This document shows positions 1 through 8,754 of a DNA stretch of 64,000 nt, in pieces. Position 1 is the stretch's first letter. Each line of letters begins with the position of its first letter. Position numbers and translations under genes: made by a program. The notes beneath the pieces were generated by a model. That model was not told the origin of the DNA. It searched no databases and saw only the letters and a program-made list of their open reading frames with translations. The stretch comes from Zavarzinella formosa DSM 19928 (GTDB lineage: Bacteria > Planctomycetota > Planctomycetia > Gemmatales > Gemmataceae): assembly GCF_000255705.1 (NCBI RefSeq), contig NZ_JH636439.1, positions 1,352,335-1,416,334 of the forward strand, given 5' to 3'.

Positions 1-1494
1 CAGCAGGAAGGTCCAGGTAAGGATGTTCCAGATGAGATCGTAACCCATCAACACGTGCATCAGTCTCAATTTTTGGTTTTGAAACATGCCGTTCATAATG
101 ACAATCAGACCGATGAACAATGCCGCCATAAAGAAGCAAACTGTCAGATTAAGGGTCTTGGGGCGTTTTTCATTGGGCTGTGGATTCTCATAGAGCAACC
201 CGAGCGAGATTAAGCCTCCCAACAGCGCCATGCTGGAGTGAATAACTAATGAATTGAGAAAATATTCAGTTGAAGTGCCCGTTTCCGGATCGAACAAAAA
301 AGTGTCAGGATTGAACTTCATCAAACGGTCCGCCAGACCGCTCAAGGAACGCGCCACGGGGAATGCCATTGTCCATCCGAGCGCCGCGCCAAGCACAAAC
401 AGGTTGATGATTTTGCCGATAGTCAGTCCGCTGATGGCATTGCCAATCAGCACCAAGCCAACGGCAATCCCAGAACCGATCAGGCGGTATCCGATCAACA
501 TCACCACCTCGCCATCCTCCTCTTCACCGAGGGGATAACCGTCCATGCTAAATGATCGTAAAAACGCCGGGGTCGCGGCGAAACCGATCAGCACGGCCAT
601 CAACACAGCGAAACGTTTGAGAGCGTTCCCATGTCCCCGGTCGGCCAGAACTCCGCCGAGGTAGTTGCCGCAAGTCGTTCCTGCGAGCATCACGCCGATG
701 ATCCCCGTCCAAGAATAAAGCGACACCCCCAGCACGGGCGCCAACACGCGAGAAGCAGTCAGTTCCAAGGACATCCCGCAAAAACTGCTGACGAACACCA
801 CCGCGTAAGCGAGCCGGATGTCACGCTTGAAACCCAACGGATCGTCTTCCAAAATTTTCGAGGGGGCGGCGACCGTGGAGGCCGGGGCTGTGAACGTGGT
901 GAAGAACATTGGCAACGACAACACAACCATCCCAATGGCCACAATGTAGGAAATCGTGTCCAAGGAGTAGAAGGCCATTAGTTTGAAACCGGTGACATAG
1001 TTGCCCGCCAGACACCCGAGCGTGCTGAGGGCGAAAACTAACCCAGCCACCCGGCCCGCTTTGGTGACATCTGAAAGCATGAGCTTGATCGTCAGCGGGG
1101 TGATAAGACTAATAATGAAGGCTGGAGGCAAACAGAATATGCCTGCCAGGATGGGAATGCGGATCGTGAGTGAAAGAGAAGAGTCAAATCCGGTTTTCTC
1201 GCATAAGATCGAACCCGCCAGCATTGACAGAGAACTGATACCACCGAGGAGTAGTAGAATTCCGAGCGTGCGTGAGTTGGGGGAGCGGTCGGCGATTGTT
1301 CCGCCGAAGTGGTTGCCCAAGGCAATCCCCGTGAGAAACACGCCGATCACCGATGTCCAAGTCTCCACCGAAGAGCCGATGAAGGGGGCCAGATAGCGCC
1401 CGGCCAGGAGTTGCAACACGAGCAACCCGGCGTTGGCGAGGAACACGACGGCCCCGAGGCCGGTGAGAAGAGCCGGAGATAAACGGGTCGGCAT
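1..1494 (-). CDS. Fused MFS/spermidine-synthase-type membrane protein, partial (runs off left edge)
   Basis: The minus strand is open without a stop from an ATG at 1494 to base 1 (498 residues, C-terminus missing). It is very hydrophobic, with repeated membrane segments. Residues ~30-60 carry AGRYLAPFIG followed by TWTSVIGVFLTGIALGN, the signature of the membrane half of 'fused MFS/spermidine synthase' proteins. Residues ~243-275 repeat the same signature (TASRVLAPVLG, SWTGIIGVMLAG, CGNYLGG), so the membrane module is duplicated. Family members are inner-membrane proteins of poorly known function, often with a C-terminal aminopropyltransferase-like domain. That part would lie beyond the window, so it is unknown here. 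In-frame GTG codons at 1506 and 1509 are alternative starts. It is divergent from the alcohol dehydrogenase. The family call is fairly sure, the function is not. Confidence 0.75.
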   Translation of the reverse strand, partial: MPTRLSPALLTGLGAVVFLANAGLLVLQLLAGRYLAPFIGSSVETWTSVIGVFLTGIALGNHFGGTIADRSPNSRTLGILLLLGGISSLSMLAGSILCEKTGFDSSLSLTIRIPILAGIFCLPPAFIISLITPLTIKLMLSDVTKAGRVAGLVFALSTLGCLAGNYVTGFKLMAFYSLDTISYIVAIGMVVLSLPMFFTTFTAPASTVAAPSKILEDDPLGFKRDIRLAYAVVFVSSFCGMSLELTASRVLAPVLGVSLYSWTGIIGVMLAGTTCGNYLGGVLADRGHGNALKRFAVLMAVLIGFAATPAFLRSFSMDGYPLGEEEDGEVVMLIGYRLIGSGIAVGLVLIGNAISGLTIGKIINLFVLGAALGWTMAFPVARSLSGLADRLMKFNPDTFLFDPETGTSTEYFLNSLVIHSSMALLGGLISLGLLYENPQPNEKRPKTLNLTVCFFMAALFIGLIVIMNGMFQNQKLRLMHVLMGYDLIWNILTWTFLL

Positions 1495-1671
1495 AAAGTC
1501 GGCCACCACGAAAGAACTGGTAAATTTGCTTCTTTGAGGAACTACGAAGCCGGACGAGGAAAGCAATCGTGTTGTTTGCGAGTTCGGGCGTGCAACCGGC
1601 CAATTGTCACAGGCAACCCGATCAACCGGACCGCCTGATTCTTGGTGAGAAATTCTTAATAAGGGGCAAGC

Positions 1672-2688
1672 ATGAGTCAGAAAATCCGTGCGTATGCGAT
1701 CACGAAGCAGGGGGGCGACTTCGAGCGTTACGATTTCGATCCGGGTCCGCTCGGGGCTGATCGGGTTGAAGTGGCCGTGGAATACTGCGGCGTCTGCCAT
1801 TCCGATTTAAGCATGGTGAAAAACGACTGGGGCATGACCGCTTACCCGTTGGTTCCCGGTCATGAGGTTGTTGGAAAGATCACGGCCGTCGGAGAAGGAG
1901 TGACGACGCTGAAGCCCGGCCAAACCGTTGGAGTTGGCTGGTACAGCGGGTCATGTCTCCATTGCAAACAGTGCATGTCGGGCGATCAAAATCTTTGCCT
2001 CACCGCCGAATCAACCATCGTTGGAAGGCATGGAGGCTTTGCCGACCGAGTTCGCTGTCAGGCGGCATGGGCGGTGCCGTTGCCGGACGGGGTGGACATC
2101 GCCAAGGCGGGGCCGTTGTTCTGCGGCGGGATCACGGTGTTCAACCCGTTGGTGCAGTTCGATGTCCGCCCGACAGACCGCGTGGGTGTGATCGGCATCG
2201 GCGGCCTCGGCCACATGGCGTTGAAATTTCTGCGGGCTTGGGGATGTGAAGTCGTTGCCTTTACCTCATCGGATGGCAAGCGGGATGAAGCGATGAAACT
2301 GGGGGCGCATCGCGTCATTAACTCTCGGGACGAATCGCAACTCAATGCCGCGAAGGGAACATTTGATCTGATTCTCAACACGGTGAATGCCAGCATGAAT
2401 TGGCCTCTCTATGTCGATTGCCTCTCCCAACGGGGGCGGTTGCACACGGTCGGGGCGGTGGCCGAACCGATTAGTCTGGGGGCTTTTCCACTAATCATGG
2501 GGCAAAAATCGCTTTCCGGTTCGCCATTGGGCAGTCCCGCCACGACGGCCAAAATGCTGGAGTTCTGCGCCCGGCATCAGATCAGCCCTGTCACCGAGAC
2601 ATTCCCGATGTCCAAGGTCAACGAGGCGTTCGCTCATCTGGAGGCGGGCAAGGCGCGTTTCCGGATCGTCTTGGCCAATGATTTCTGA
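1672..2688 (+). CDS. Zinc-dependent alcohol dehydrogenase (cinnamyl-alcohol/YahK-like)
   Basis: This is a 338-residue medium-chain dehydrogenase, the usual length for the family, expected to reduce aldehydes or oxidise alcohols with NAD(P)H in the cytoplasm. Catalytic zinc ligands are visible as C42 in CGVCHSDL, the GHE motif at 63-65 and a Cys in GPLFCGG. The structural zinc site is the four-cysteine cluster C95, C98, C101, C109. The Rossmann nucleotide loop reads GIGGLGH near residue 178. The ATG is preceded by AAGGGG at good spacing. The neighbouring genes do not suggest a specific pathway. The substrate is unknown: the broad-specificity YahK/CAD group is most similar by motif, and the cofactor is probably NADP(H) but was not tested. 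Confidence 0.9.
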   Translation: MSQKIRAYAITKQGGDFERYDFDPGPLGADRVEVAVEYCGVCHSDLSMVKNDWGMTAYPLVPGHEVVGKITAVGEGVTTLKPGQTVGVGWYSGSCLHCKQCMSGDQNLCLTAESTIVGRHGGFADRVRCQAAWAVPLPDGVDIAKAGPLFCGGITVFNPLVQFDVRPTDRVGVIGIGGLGHMALKFLRAWGCEVVAFTSSDGKRDEAMKLGAHRVINSRDESQLNAAKGTFDLILNTVNASMNWPLYVDCLSQRGRLHTVGAVAEPISLGAFPLIMGQKSLSGSPLGSPATTAKMLEFCARHQISPVTETFPMSKVNEAFAHLEAGKARFRIVLANDF

Positions 2689-2738
2689 ACAGCCATTCGG
2701 CTTCCTTGAAGTGTGGCGATGAGGCATCATGAAACATT

Positions 2739-2764
2739 CCGAATCCAGCATTCAATGGATTCGG
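2739..2764 (+). terminator. Hairpin after the alcohol dehydrogenase gene
   Basis: A perfect 9-bp inverted repeat (CCGAATCCA / TGGATTCGG) with an 8-nt loop lies 50 bp after the dehydrogenase stop and is followed by GGTGTTTTC. The T tract is short and interrupted, so an intrinsic terminator is likely but not certain. Confidence 0.5.
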
Positions 2765-2877
2765 GGTGTTTTCAAGCAAGCCATTTTCACGATGCCCGCG
2801 ACCATTAGATCACTTGAACAACTCGAAACCCCAAATATTCCCCGTAAAATAAGCATCGGATTCTCCGGGGAACATCA

Positions 2878-4713
2878 ATGAACGGGTCGCGTTTCGCTGT
2901 CGGCATTGACTTGGGCACCACCAATTGTGCGTTGGCTTATGTGGACACCGGGGCCGGGGATTCGCCCGCCTGCCAGTCGATGGCTGTGCCGCAAGTGGTC
3001 AATCCGGGCATCGTCGAAGACCGGGCGTTGCTTCCGTCCTTTCTCTATCTGCCGGGACCGAACGAACAACCGGCCGGGAGTTTGAAACTCCCTTGGGATG
3101 CCCAACGAGATTGGTGCGTCGGTGAGTTCGCTCGGAACTTCGGCTCACAGGTTCCCACACGGTTGGTTTCCTCGGCGAAATCGTGGCTCGGTCATTCTGG
3201 TGTGGACCGAAAGGCGGCTATTTTGCCTTGGAAGGCCCCCGAAGGGGGCCGCAAGGTTTCTCCATTGGAAGCGGCCACCCGCTACCTCAAACATCTGGCC
3301 GAGGCGTGGAACGCCGGGATAGCCAAGGATGTGACCGAGAATCGGCTCGAAGCCCAGGAAATCATCCTCACAGTGCCGGCTTCGTTTGATGCCGTCGCCC
3401 GTGAATTGACGGTGGAGGCCGCGCGGGCGGCGGGTTTTGAACACCTTACATTGCTAGAAGAGCCGCAGGCGGCTTTTTACGCCTGGCTCAACGCCGCCGG
3501 GGATGACTGGCGAGAGCAGGTCAAGGTTGGCGATCTCATTTTGGTGGCCGATGTCGGCGGCGGCACATCGGACTTCACATTGATTGAAGTGACTGAAGAA
3601 ACCGGAAATCTATCGCTGACCCGGCTGGCAGTCGGGGACCACCTGTTGCTCGGCGGCGACAACATGGATTTGGCGCTCGCCCACACGGCGGCCCAAGGTT
3701 TTGCGGCCAAGGGGTTGAAATTGGATGCGGGCCAGATGCACCAATTGTCCCACAGCGCGCGTTCGGCCAAGGAAACGATCCTCGGGAACGCGGCCGTCAA
3801 CGCCGCTCCGGTGACGGTGCTGGGCCGTGGCAGCAAAGTGATCGGCGGGACGGTGAAGGGGGAGTTGACGCGGGCCGAAGTCGAGAAGGTATTACTGGAT
3901 GGCTTCTTCCCCGGTTGCCCACGCGATGCGGAGCCGACCAAGGTTCGCACGACCGGCTTTCAAGAGTTGGGCCTGCCATACGTCGCGGATGCGGCCGTCA
4001 CCAAACACCTCGCCCACTTCCTTACCCGGCAATCGGAATTCCTCCTCAACCGGGAGAACAAAGGGAAGAAAAAAAAGGCCCCAAGTGGATTGCCAACGGC
4101 GATCCTGTTCAACGGCGGCGTGTTCAAATCCCCGGTGTTACGTGAACGCTTAACCACGGTGTTGAATCAGTGGGCCAAGGATGCGAAAGCCGAATCTGTT
4201 CGCACATTGCAGGGAACTGACTTGGATTTGTCTGTGGCCCGCGGCGCGGCTTACTACGGGTTGGTGCGGCGGGGCAAGGGGGTTCGCATTCGCGGGGGAA
4301 CGGCTCGCGCTTACTACATCGGCATCGAGACGGCGATGCCGGCCGTGCCCGGAATGCCGCGCCCGATGAAAGCCCTCTGTGTGGCTCCCTTCGGAATGGA
4401 AGAAGGAACCGAGAGCGATCTGCCGGGGCAGGAATTCGGCTTGGTGACCGGCGAACCGGTGGAATTCCGCTTTTTGGGTTCCAGCGTGCGGCGACAGGAC
4501 ACCACCGGCGTGATGGTCGAGGAATGGCAACCGGAGATTGAAGAACTCAGTCCGGTGACGGCCACCCTGCAGGGACAGGCGGGCCGCGTGGTGCCGGTTC
4601 ACTTGCACACGAAAGTAACCGAGGTGGGGCAGCTTGAGTTGTGGTGTTTCGGGCGGGACAACAAAGAGAAGTGGAAGCTGGAATTCAGCGTTCGGGAAAA
4701 ATCCGGCGAATGA
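2878..4713 (+). CDS. Hsp70-family ATPase (DnaK-like, divergent C-terminus)
   Basis: The 611-residue protein has the Hsp70/actin-fold nucleotide-binding core. Phosphate loop 1 is GIDLGTTNCALAYVD at residues ~9-23, phosphate loop 2 is VADVGGGTSDF near 223, and the adenosine motif is FNGGVFKSP near 419. The C-terminal ~110 residues are beta-rich, hydrophilic and end in VREKSGE. They do not resemble the DnaK substrate-binding domain plus helical lid, so this is not housekeeping DnaK. Divergent Hsp70s of this type are common in planctomycetes and their clients are unknown. The ATG follows GGGGAACATCA. No DnaJ or GrpE gene is adjacent. It is presumably a cytoplasmic ATP-driven chaperone or regulator. 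Confidence 0.85.
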   Translation: MNGSRFAVGIDLGTTNCALAYVDTGAGDSPACQSMAVPQVVNPGIVEDRALLPSFLYLPGPNEQPAGSLKLPWDAQRDWCVGEFARNFGSQVPTRLVSSAKSWLGHSGVDRKAAILPWKAPEGGRKVSPLEAATRYLKHLAEAWNAGIAKDVTENRLEAQEIILTVPASFDAVARELTVEAARAAGFEHLTLLEEPQAAFYAWLNAAGDDWREQVKVGDLILVADVGGGTSDFTLIEVTEETGNLSLTRLAVGDHLLLGGDNMDLALAHTAAQGFAAKGLKLDAGQMHQLSHSARSAKETILGNAAVNAAPVTVLGRGSKVIGGTVKGELTRAEVEKVLLDGFFPGCPRDAEPTKVRTTGFQELGLPYVADAAVTKHLAHFLTRQSEFLLNRENKGKKKKAPSGLPTAILFNGGVFKSPVLRERLTTVLNQWAKDAKAESVRTLQGTDLDLSVARGAAYYGLVRRGKGVRIRGGTARAYYIGIETAMPAVPGMPRPMKALCVAPFGMEEGTESDLPGQEFGLVTGEPVEFRFLGSSVRRQDTTGVMVEEWQPEIEELSPVTATLQGQAGRVVPVHLHTKVTEVGQLELWCFGRDNKEKWKLEFSVREKSGE

Positions 4714-4808
4714 GTATTGATTCCGCTTTCAATTGTCAAGGTTCTGCGGTAGATAATGGAAGATGAAATGAAGATCGCCCGCATCTTCCCACTCCGAGGG
4801 GCCATGTC

Positions 4809-5849
4809 ATGCCCCGATTGTCGGCCTTGGTCGTCGTGCTGCTTGCATCCCAAGGGATGTTCGCCGACACACCGGCCGAAGAACAAATTCGCCAGTGGAT
4901 CAGGGACTTGGATCATCCCCGTTACCGGGTGCGAGATGTCGCCACTCTGAAACTTCAACAAGCGGGCGTCCCGGCGGTGGCCGCGTTGGTCGGACCGGCG
5001 AAACACGGGAACGCGGAAGCATCCGACCGAGCGATGAAAATCTTGGGGGAATTGGCCGAGTCCAAAGACGAACCAACTGAACGTGCCGCTCGAAACGCCT
5101 TGAGACAACTCACCTCCGAACCCGGCAGCATTTCATCTGTAGCCCGGTCAATTCTGGAGAGGCGGCGAAATGAATACTTGGCCCGTTTGGAGGCTTACCA
5201 AGCAAGCCTTACCCGTCACGGGGATCAATTGCGAAGTATTCAACTTGAAGAAGTCTCGGAGGCAGACATTCTGAAGTTGATGCCTCTTTTGAAGGAGTTC
5301 CCCGAGATTGAAGAACTCTCGGCCCGAACCAAGGCCTTCGGCGACCAGGCGGCGAAACACCTGACGCTTTTGCCAAACCTGCGAGACTTGAACCTCTTTG
5401 AATCATCCATTAGTGATGAGGGATTGAAGACCATTGGGAAACTTCAAAACCTTCGCAGTCTCCCGATGGGACGCACCAAAATCACAGATGCGGGATTGAA
5501 ACACATCGCCAAGCTCACGGAGTTGGATTATGTCGGCGTTCGCGGCAACCCCATCACAGATGAGGGGGTCCGAAATCTGAAAACGCTGGTCAACCTTTCC
5601 GGGATGAACTTGGCCGAAACCAAGGTGACTGATTCGGGTATTGCCGAACTCAAGCGGTTTCCCAAAATGCGAAGCCTTTTTCTCGACAACACCGCCATCA
5701 CGGATGCTGCTTTGCCAGAACTGGCCAAACTGAAAGAACTGGAGCAGGCGACACTGATGAAAACCCGGACAACCTTCGAGGGGCGAAGCCGGTTGAAAGA
5801 AGCCCTGCCGAATCTGCGAATCACCGACGAGGAGCGGGATTACCCGTGA
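4809..5849 (+). CDS. Secreted leucine-rich-repeat protein
   Basis: A 346-residue protein with an N-terminal signal peptide (MPRLSALVVVLLASQGMFAD) and predicted cleavage near residue 20. Residues ~25-120 form a helical segment rich in charged residues that resembles a HEAT-like module (WIRDLDHPRYRVRDVATLKL). From ~150 to the end there are cysteine-containing-type leucine-rich repeats with the recurring pattern ITDAGLKHIAKL / ITDEGVRNLK / ITDAALPELAKL. LRR proteins of this kind are greatly expanded in Gemmata relatives and usually mediate protein-protein contacts. No catalytic motif is visible. GAGGGG lies ahead of the start. Export outside the cytoplasmic membrane is inferred from the signal sequence. 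Its partner is unknown. Confidence 0.8.
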   Translation: MPRLSALVVVLLASQGMFADTPAEEQIRQWIRDLDHPRYRVRDVATLKLQQAGVPAVAALVGPAKHGNAEASDRAMKILGELAESKDEPTERAARNALRQLTSEPGSISSVARSILERRRNEYLARLEAYQASLTRHGDQLRSIQLEEVSEADILKLMPLLKEFPEIEELSARTKAFGDQAAKHLTLLPNLRDLNLFESSISDEGLKTIGKLQNLRSLPMGRTKITDAGLKHIAKLTELDYVGVRGNPITDEGVRNLKTLVNLSGMNLAETKVTDSGIAELKRFPKMRSLFLDNTAITDAALPELAKLKELEQATLMKTRTTFEGRSRLKEALPNLRITDEERDYP

Positions 5850-5861
5850 ATGGATTCCAAC

Positions 5862-5891
5862 AAAAAATCCCGGACGTTTTTGTCCGGGATT
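5862..5891 (-). terminator. Rho-independent terminator of the 135-residue minus-strand gene
   Basis: A perfect 10-bp stem (AATCCCGGAC / GTCCGGGATT) with a 6-nt loop. Read on the minus strand, the stem is followed by a run of six T, and it begins 25 bp past the stop of the minus-strand gene. On the plus strand there is no T run, although it may also block transcription arriving from the LRR gene. Confidence 0.85.
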
Positions 5892-5915
5892 GCGTGAGTC
5901 AGAATTTTCCGGCGG

Positions 5916-6323
5916 TCAGGCCGACATGGATTGCGTTTCGGAGTTTTCCGAGGCCAGTTCCCGGTCCAAATCCATCCGGTCGTTCCATTCTTCCCGGCAG
6001 GCATCCAGAATCACGTTGCGGAGATCCCAGTTTGTCTGCCCGCCGTCGTCCCACGCCCGGATCACCACCGAGGTGGCGGGATTCATCCCGGCGATGTGGC
6101 TCAGCCAGATCACCCCGGCGTCATGCGTCATTTTGTTGGTCACCGGATGATGCCAGGCGATGTGCGTCGCCAGACAACCCATCGGGAGGGATTTGGTGAA
6201 CGCCCCGTGGACAAGGAGGGGACTTCCCGATTCCAACAGGCCGATCAGGCGTTTCAAGCCACTATCCGTGGTGTGGGGGAACCATCCCTCTTGCAATTCC
6301 TTCACGCATGGTGCAAAGCTCAT
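5916..6323 (-). CDS. Conserved hypothetical protein, 135 aa
   Basis: I do not recognise a named family. The start is placed at the ATG at 6323 because AGGAG lies 7 nt upstream. An upstream in-frame ATG at 6431 would add 36 low-complexity residues and has no ribosome site. The product is soluble, mixed alpha/beta in look, with several conserved-looking Trp/His residues (LVHGAF, HIAWHHPVTNKMTHDAG, WLSHIAGMN, VVIRAWDDGG) and an acidic C-terminal helix (EEWNDRMDLDRELASENSE). There is no signal peptide. It stands alone, with a 304-bp gap upstream and its own terminator downstream, so it is probably a monocistronic gene. Confidence 0.65.
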   Translation of the reverse strand: MSFAPCVKELQEGWFPHTTDSGLKRLIGLLESGSPLLVHGAFTKSLPMGCLATHIAWHHPVTNKMTHDAGVIWLSHIAGMNPATSVVIRAWDDGGQTNWDLRNVILDACREEWNDRMDLDRELASENSETQSMSA

Positions 6324-6627
6324 GGTCGTACTCCTAGACCGACGGAAGAACGGTTCGGTTCCGCTGACTACCTCAAATGCTGCCCACCGGGGGTGGGAAT
6401 TGGACGACAAGGCCGATAGGGGTGAACGCACCGGCCGAAGAAAATTACCGATACGGGAGTGTGAGATTTCCCGGGGTGGAACGGTTCGGGGAGGAACCCG
6501 GCCGATCCGAAGGTGGATGTGTCATCCGAATGGCATCGTATGGCACGCTTCCAATGTGTGTCAAGTGGACGAGGATGCGGATTTTTCCGGTCGTGAGGCA
6601 AGTGATTGATTTGCAAGACGTTGCGAA
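6324..6627. other. Intergenic region without a supported gene
   Basis: This lies between two minus-strand genes (SRAP protein upstream, 135-residue protein downstream). It must hold the promoter of the 135-residue gene. Open frames here on both strands have protein sequences rich in Arg, Pro and Cys without any family feature, and I treat them as spurious. No hairpin terminator for the SRAP gene stood out. Confidence 0.5.
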
Positions 6628-7341
6628 TCACCGAATCGGCAGATTTCCGTCGTCCGCGACGGGCAGCCACGCCGTTGCAGACGGCACAATCAGACAATCC
6701 GGCCCTTCATGCTTGGAGCTGTTGACCACTGGATTGGCCAGAATTATTTCCAAAACACTTTCAGAATAAGGCTTTAAAATTTTTAAGAGCGTGGCTTGAT
6801 CGGTTGTGTTCGGGTCCAGCCAGTTGGCATGATCTTCTGGCGAGAGGATAACAGGCATCCGATCATGGAGGCTGCGAGTGAGTTCGTTGGCCTCGGTGGT
6901 AACAATCGCGCAAGTGAACAGTTTCTCAGTTCCCCGCTTCCAACAATCCCATATTCCGGCAAAACTCATCAGTTCCAAGTTCTTGTGACGGATGAACATG
7001 GGGATTTTCTGCCTCCCCTTGGTCAGCCACTCATAATATCCGCTTGCCGGGATGATGCAGCGACGTTTGCGAAAACTATCCCGAAACATCGGTTTGTTCG
7101 TCAAGGACTCGGCTTTCGCGTTCACCGGGCGCGGACCATTGGCCTCGGCGGCCCAATAGGGCACCAAGCCCCAATGAAATTGGGTCGCCCCCAGCGTGCG
7201 ACGGTCGGCCTTCATTCCGAGGGCCAAAATCGGTTGGGAAGGGGCAATGTTGAAGCGGGGCGTTATCTCGGAGGTATCCGCAAAATGGTATTTTTCCATC
7301 ATCATTTTGAGACTGGCATAGAGCGCGAAACGGGCACACAT
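6628..7341 (-). CDS. SRAP-domain protein (YedK/HMCES family, abasic-site DNA-protein crosslinker)
   Basis: A 237-residue protein beginning MCARFALY. The second residue, Cys2, is the hallmark of SRAP proteins: after removal of Met1 it forms a thiazolidine crosslink with the ring-opened sugar of abasic sites in single-stranded DNA. Other family positions are visible: RFNIAPSQ near 29-36, the Glu in ASGYYEW and the His in LHDRMPVIL. Length and order match YedK. The protein would act in the cytoplasm to shield abasic sites at replication forks. It is divergent from a small gene and not linked to other repair genes here, so regulation by an SOS box cannot be argued. Confidence 0.93.
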   Translation of the reverse strand: MCARFALYASLKMMMEKYHFADTSEITPRFNIAPSQPILALGMKADRRTLGATQFHWGLVPYWAAEANGPRPVNAKAESLTNKPMFRDSFRKRRCIIPASGYYEWLTKGRQKIPMFIRHKNLELMSFAGIWDCWKRGTEKLFTCAIVTTEANELTRSLHDRMPVILSPEDHANWLDPNTTDQATLLKILKPYSESVLEIILANPVVNSSKHEGPDCLIVPSATAWLPVADDGNLPIR

Positions 7342-7612
7342 GATGAAGAATCCTGATGTGAGAAACCAGTTATTTCAGCTTAACATTTGATCGAAAAATT
7401 GAGATGTTGGTGATGGAAGTTCGCTGGCGAAATCATGTCTTGTAAACGATTATGAGTGATGCAATGGCAGGTTGTTTTGGCTTCCCAGATATCGAAGAAT
7501 CCCCATTCCGGTAACAGATGAAAATCGGACCTCATTCTCGTGGTATTCGGGTATCAATTCTGGTATGATGAACAATTGCTCACATACCTGTCACGACAGA
7601 GAGAAGGCACCC

Positions 7613-7837
7613 ATGCGTAAAACAGCCGAATCTTGGGTCATCTATCGGATGACTGTCCGTGGCAAAATTCCGGGCGGCAATGCCGTTTGCGAAAAGGGTG
7701 AGTGGGACGCGATGGAACTGTCCAATCCCGGATATCATGCCCTCATTCAAAGCGGAATTGCCACCGAAGAAGAAGCCGAAAAACTGGCGAGAGGGACATC
7801 AGGCGATAACTTTGGTCGCCGGGGTCGCAAAGTCTAA
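7613..7837 (+). CDS. Small conserved hypothetical protein, 74 aa
   Basis: The start is placed at the ATG at 7613 (MRKTAESWVIY), which has GAGAGAAGG upstream. A longer frame from 7472 lacks a ribosome site and has an atypical sequence. The product is small, basic at the C-terminus (GRRGRKV) and has a central segment (NPGYHALIQSGIATEEEAEKLAR) that could be a helix-turn-helix-like pair of helices but is too short to assign. It lies 24 bp upstream of fdhD in the same direction and may be cotranscribed. The function is unknown. Confidence 0.6.
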   Translation: MRKTAESWVIYRMTVRGKIPGGNAVCEKGEWDAMELSNPGYHALIQSGIATEEEAEKLARGTSGDNFGRRGRKV

Positions 7838-7861
7838 CTCTCAATTATTCCTCTCCAAATC

Positions 7862-8752
7862 GTGAACAAGCCATCTCCTCTCATCGGCTTGCCGTTGGTT
7901 CATCAACCAACCAAGGAAGCCGTTACAGCCTTCGTCGAAGTATCGCTTTCCACATATCCGAAACTCGATCAGACCGGGACGGACTGGCTTGCCCACGAAG
8001 AACCGTTGGAAATCTCCTTGGAGTATTCCAACGGGAGCGAACGCATTCGCAAACCTATCTCGATCACGATGCGGACTCCTGGCGAAGACTTGGAACTGGC
8101 GACTGGGTTTCTCATTGGCGAGGGAATCATCTCATCCTCGCAACAGGTGGCCGATCATCACCTCGGGGCGAACCGTGTTCTCCTTCGCCTGTCAGCCGGT
8201 CATCAACCCGATGTTGCCCGGCTTGACCGCCATTTTTACACTTCTTCCAGTTGCGGTGTCTGCGGCAAAGCAACACTCGAAGCCATCAGCACCGTCTGTC
8301 AGCAATCATTGCCACATGACGGATTTCAAATATCCCCCGAGCAATTGATTCGATGGCCCAATATGTTGCGAAAAGCCCAGCCAACATTTGACCGCACGGG
8401 GGGGCTTCATGCCGCCGGGTTGTTTGATGCTTCCGGCCGTTTGGAATTCGTCCGGGAGGATGTCGGCCGGCATAATGCGGTGGACAAAGTCATCGGGTCG
8501 GCCTGTCTGGCCGGTCGGTTGCCGTTGGCCAATTCGGCTTTGCTTGTGAGCGGCCGGGCAAGTTTCGAGTTGGTGCAAAAAGCCTTGATGGCGGGTATTC
8601 CCCTGTTGGCGGCGGTTGGCGCTCCATCGAGTCTTGCGGTCGAACTGGCGAAGCGATACGACATGACGTTGATTGGCTTCGTGCGAAATGATCGCTTCAA
8701 TGTGTATCATGGGGCATGGCGACTCTCCACGCCCGTTTCAATGAGTGACTGA
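7862..8752 (+). CDS. fdhD: Formate dehydrogenase accessory sulfurtransferase FdhD
   Basis: A 296-residue FdhD. It carries sulfur from IscS to the molybdenum cofactor, a step needed for active formate dehydrogenases. The invariant cysteine loop SSCGVCGKA is present near residues 125-133. Other family stretches include MRTPGEDLELATGFLIGEG, the GGLHAAGLFD region and REDVGRHNAVDKVIG. The start is a GTG at 7862 without a strong ribosome site. The next ATG lies inside conserved sequence, so the GTG is preferred. The stop is separated by only 2 bp from the ATG of the molybdoenzyme, which strongly implies translational coupling of the maturation factor with its client. Confidence 0.93.
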   Translation: MNKPSPLIGLPLVHQPTKEAVTAFVEVSLSTYPKLDQTGTDWLAHEEPLEISLEYSNGSERIRKPISITMRTPGEDLELATGFLIGEGIISSSQQVADHHLGANRVLLRLSAGHQPDVARLDRHFYTSSSCGVCGKATLEAISTVCQQSLPHDGFQISPEQLIRWPNMLRKAQPTFDRTGGLHAAGLFDASGRLEFVREDVGRHNAVDKVIGSACLAGRLPLANSALLVSGRASFELVQKALMAGIPLLAAVGAPSSLAVELAKRYDMTLIGFVRNDRFNVYHGAWRLSTPVSMSD

Positions 8753-8754
8753 AC

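Noticed and set aside
1184-1603. 139-codon minus-strand frame near the left end
   Set aside because: It is out of frame with the membrane protein that runs from 1494 to base 1, whose hydrophobic helices and repeated family signature are convincing.
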